Of a DNA stretch of 64,000 nucleotides, positions 62,897 through 64,000 are shown one piece after another; position 1 is the stretch's first letter; each line of letters opens with the position of its first letter. Origin of the DNA: an uncultured Alphaproteobacteria bacterium. Its GTDB lineage: Bacteria > Pseudomonadota > Alphaproteobacteria > CAAGCB01 > CAG-977. The notes beneath the pieces were generated by a model. That model worked only from the letters and a program-made list of their open reading frames with translations, was not told the DNA's origin and did not search any database. Position numbers and translations under genes: made by a program. Location: positions 171,338 through 235,337 of the forward strand of contig CAKQWA010000002.1 of the NCBI GenBank assembly GCA_934277945.1, given 5' to 3'.

Positions 62897-64000
62897 TCAA
62901 TTCGCGGGATTGATTGCGACGCAACTGCGCAGAATTTTATTCGCGGCGTCCACGTCGCTGTTGTCTTTTGCGGCAAGACGGCAGCACAACAAAGTCCCGT
63001 ACGACTGATTGAAATTAAAATATTTCAAATTCGTCCCTTTTGAAGCCGAAAGAGCCGTCGGCATCCGGATTGTGACATTCTGTTTAGGCACATACACAAG
63101 TTGTTGCAAATCCGTCGATTTCAGACATTCCGCCCACCTTTCCCCCGCAAATTCGTTCGGTTTGCGGTCGGGACAGAAACCTTTTCCCCACGTTCCCATG
63201 ACGTATTTCCCCCATTCGCCGCTGTTGTTTTGCCACAGCATACAAATGTCCGACACGCCCAATTCGGCGGCGTTGCGCAGTCCCACGCGCTCGACTTTCG
63301 CCTTTTCACTTGAATTGACGCGCGTCGTGAACGGCATGGAATTGTTTTGTTTGACGTAGGAATGAGGCACCGTGTACGAAAGTTTGTTGCCGCAACGCTT
63401 GATGTATTCCTGCGTGAAAAATCCGCCGCCCGTGTTGACGTAAACGCTTGTCAAATCCAAAAACATATCGCCGTATGTCGCTCTGGTCGCAAGAGCGTAA
63501 CTGTAATTGCCGACGTGAGAGATATCCTCGTCCGCTTGAATACCGTACGTCCCGCCCGTCGCAATGGAACACGGCAGACACGGCGTGTATTTGTAACCGG
63601 CTCCCGTGCCGTTGTCCCATTGATTCTCCGGCACGGTAATTTCCAAATCCAATTCCTGACACTTTTGCATTTTGCCGTTTTTGCACGTCCACCAATGGTC
63701 GTAAATCGTCGTGCTCATCGCCGTCAAATACGCCTGATTGTTCGCCAAAAGGCTTGTGTTTGACGGATTTTTAAACAGATTGTATTCAAATTTCATGCGG
63801 TCGGCGACATTTACCGAACTTATGACGGCTTCCCCCGCTTCCTTGATTTTCTGCCAGTTGCAAGTGATGCGACATTCAAACACGCCGATTTCGTTTTTCA
63901 CGCAGGAGCGTAAGTGCGAATACTTCGTCGAGCAGGACGTGTCCCCCGTCCCCGAACATTCCTGATACTTGCACACGCCGCGCTTGGCGTTGCCGTCGCG
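62897..64000 (-). CDS. Cys-rich, probably exported protein, C-terminal part (cut by window edge)
   Basis: The frame is open to the right edge, so the N-terminus is missing; a GTG 25 bases inside is not a convincing start. The 367 visible residues contain about 18 Cys in pairs (CKYQECSGTGDTSC, CRITCNW, CKNGKMQKCQ, CLPC, CC) and many aromatic and Asn/Thr residues, suggesting a disulfide-bonded surface or pilus-like protein. A stretch YAMTTR-like is absent, and no enzymatic motif is seen. Function unknown. Confidence 0.6.
   Translation of the reverse strand, partial: RDGNAKRGVCKYQECSGTGDTSCSTKYSHLRSCVKNEIGVFECRITCNWQKIKEAGEAVISSVNVADRMKFEYNLFKNPSNTSLLANNQAYLTAMSTTIYDHWWTCKNGKMQKCQELDLEITVPENQWDNGTGAGYKYTPCLPCSIATGGTYGIQADEDISHVGNYSYALATRATYGDMFLDLTSVYVNTGGGFFTQEYIKRCGNKLSYTVPHSYVKQNNSMPFTTRVNSSEKAKVERVGLRNAAELGVSDICMLWQNNSGEWGKYVMGTWGKGFCPDRKPNEFAGERWAECLKSTDLQQLVYVPKQNVTIRMPTALSASKGTNLKYFNFNQSYGTLLCCRLAAKDNSDVDAANKILRSCVAINPAN

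Overview
The window looks like a chromosomal segment of a Gram-negative alphaproteobacterium, probably a host- or gut-associated one. Evidence: LPS core genes, TolC and outer-membrane barrels; the flagellar regulator FlaF, which is characteristic of Alphaproteobacteria; an sfsA-map-radC cluster; and the tRNA-Tyr/tRNA-Gly/tuf/tRNA-Trp/secE/nusG/rplKAJL/rpoBC block. Placement below class is inference. Coding density is high, many genes overlap by 1 to 8 bases, and no insertion sequence, phage, CRISPR array or rRNA gene was seen.

Layout. 1-1288: LPS genes (partial kdtA and a DUF374 acyltransferase). 1335-6757: flagellar stator motAB, tldD, an exported solute-binding-like protein with a low-complexity tail, a small unknown and flaF. 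6951-18712: a minus-strand type IV secretion locus in the order virB8-like, virB7-like lipoprotein, virB8, virB9, virB10, virB11. VirB10 is 2511 residues long because of about 1850 residues of beta-type repeats, and VirB9 carries a C-terminal SPOR-like domain. 18753-20807: three small hydrolases. 20799-29113: a 2141-residue prepilin-like protein followed by two unknown membrane or exported proteins. 29368-34283: a tolC-macA-macB(ATPase)-macB(permease)-mutT operon. 34361-41333: MATE exporter, outer-membrane proteins, acyl-ACP thioesterase, FAD protein, LOG-family enzyme and an exported unknown. 41334-54743: the transcription/translation block with three tRNAs. 54877-62772: rlmB, an M23 peptidase, radC/map/sfsA, an exported unknown, an aldose-1-epimerase-like gene and pyk. 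The right edge holds a Cys-rich exported-type protein cut by the window.

How it works together. The VirB7-VirB11 genes would form the outer-membrane core, inner-membrane scaffold and one ATPase of a type IV secretion channel. The duplicated VirB8 and the gene order recall the Rickettsiales vir homolog (rvh) layout as I remember it. VirB4, VirB6, VirD4 and effectors are not in the window. The very long repeat region of VirB10 and the giant prepilin-like protein are the two most unusual objects here. Whether they act in one surface apparatus is not shown by the sequence.

Limits: family calls come from reading motifs and architecture, not from searches. Several starts were moved to internal codons where a ribosome binding site and the family N-terminus agreed.
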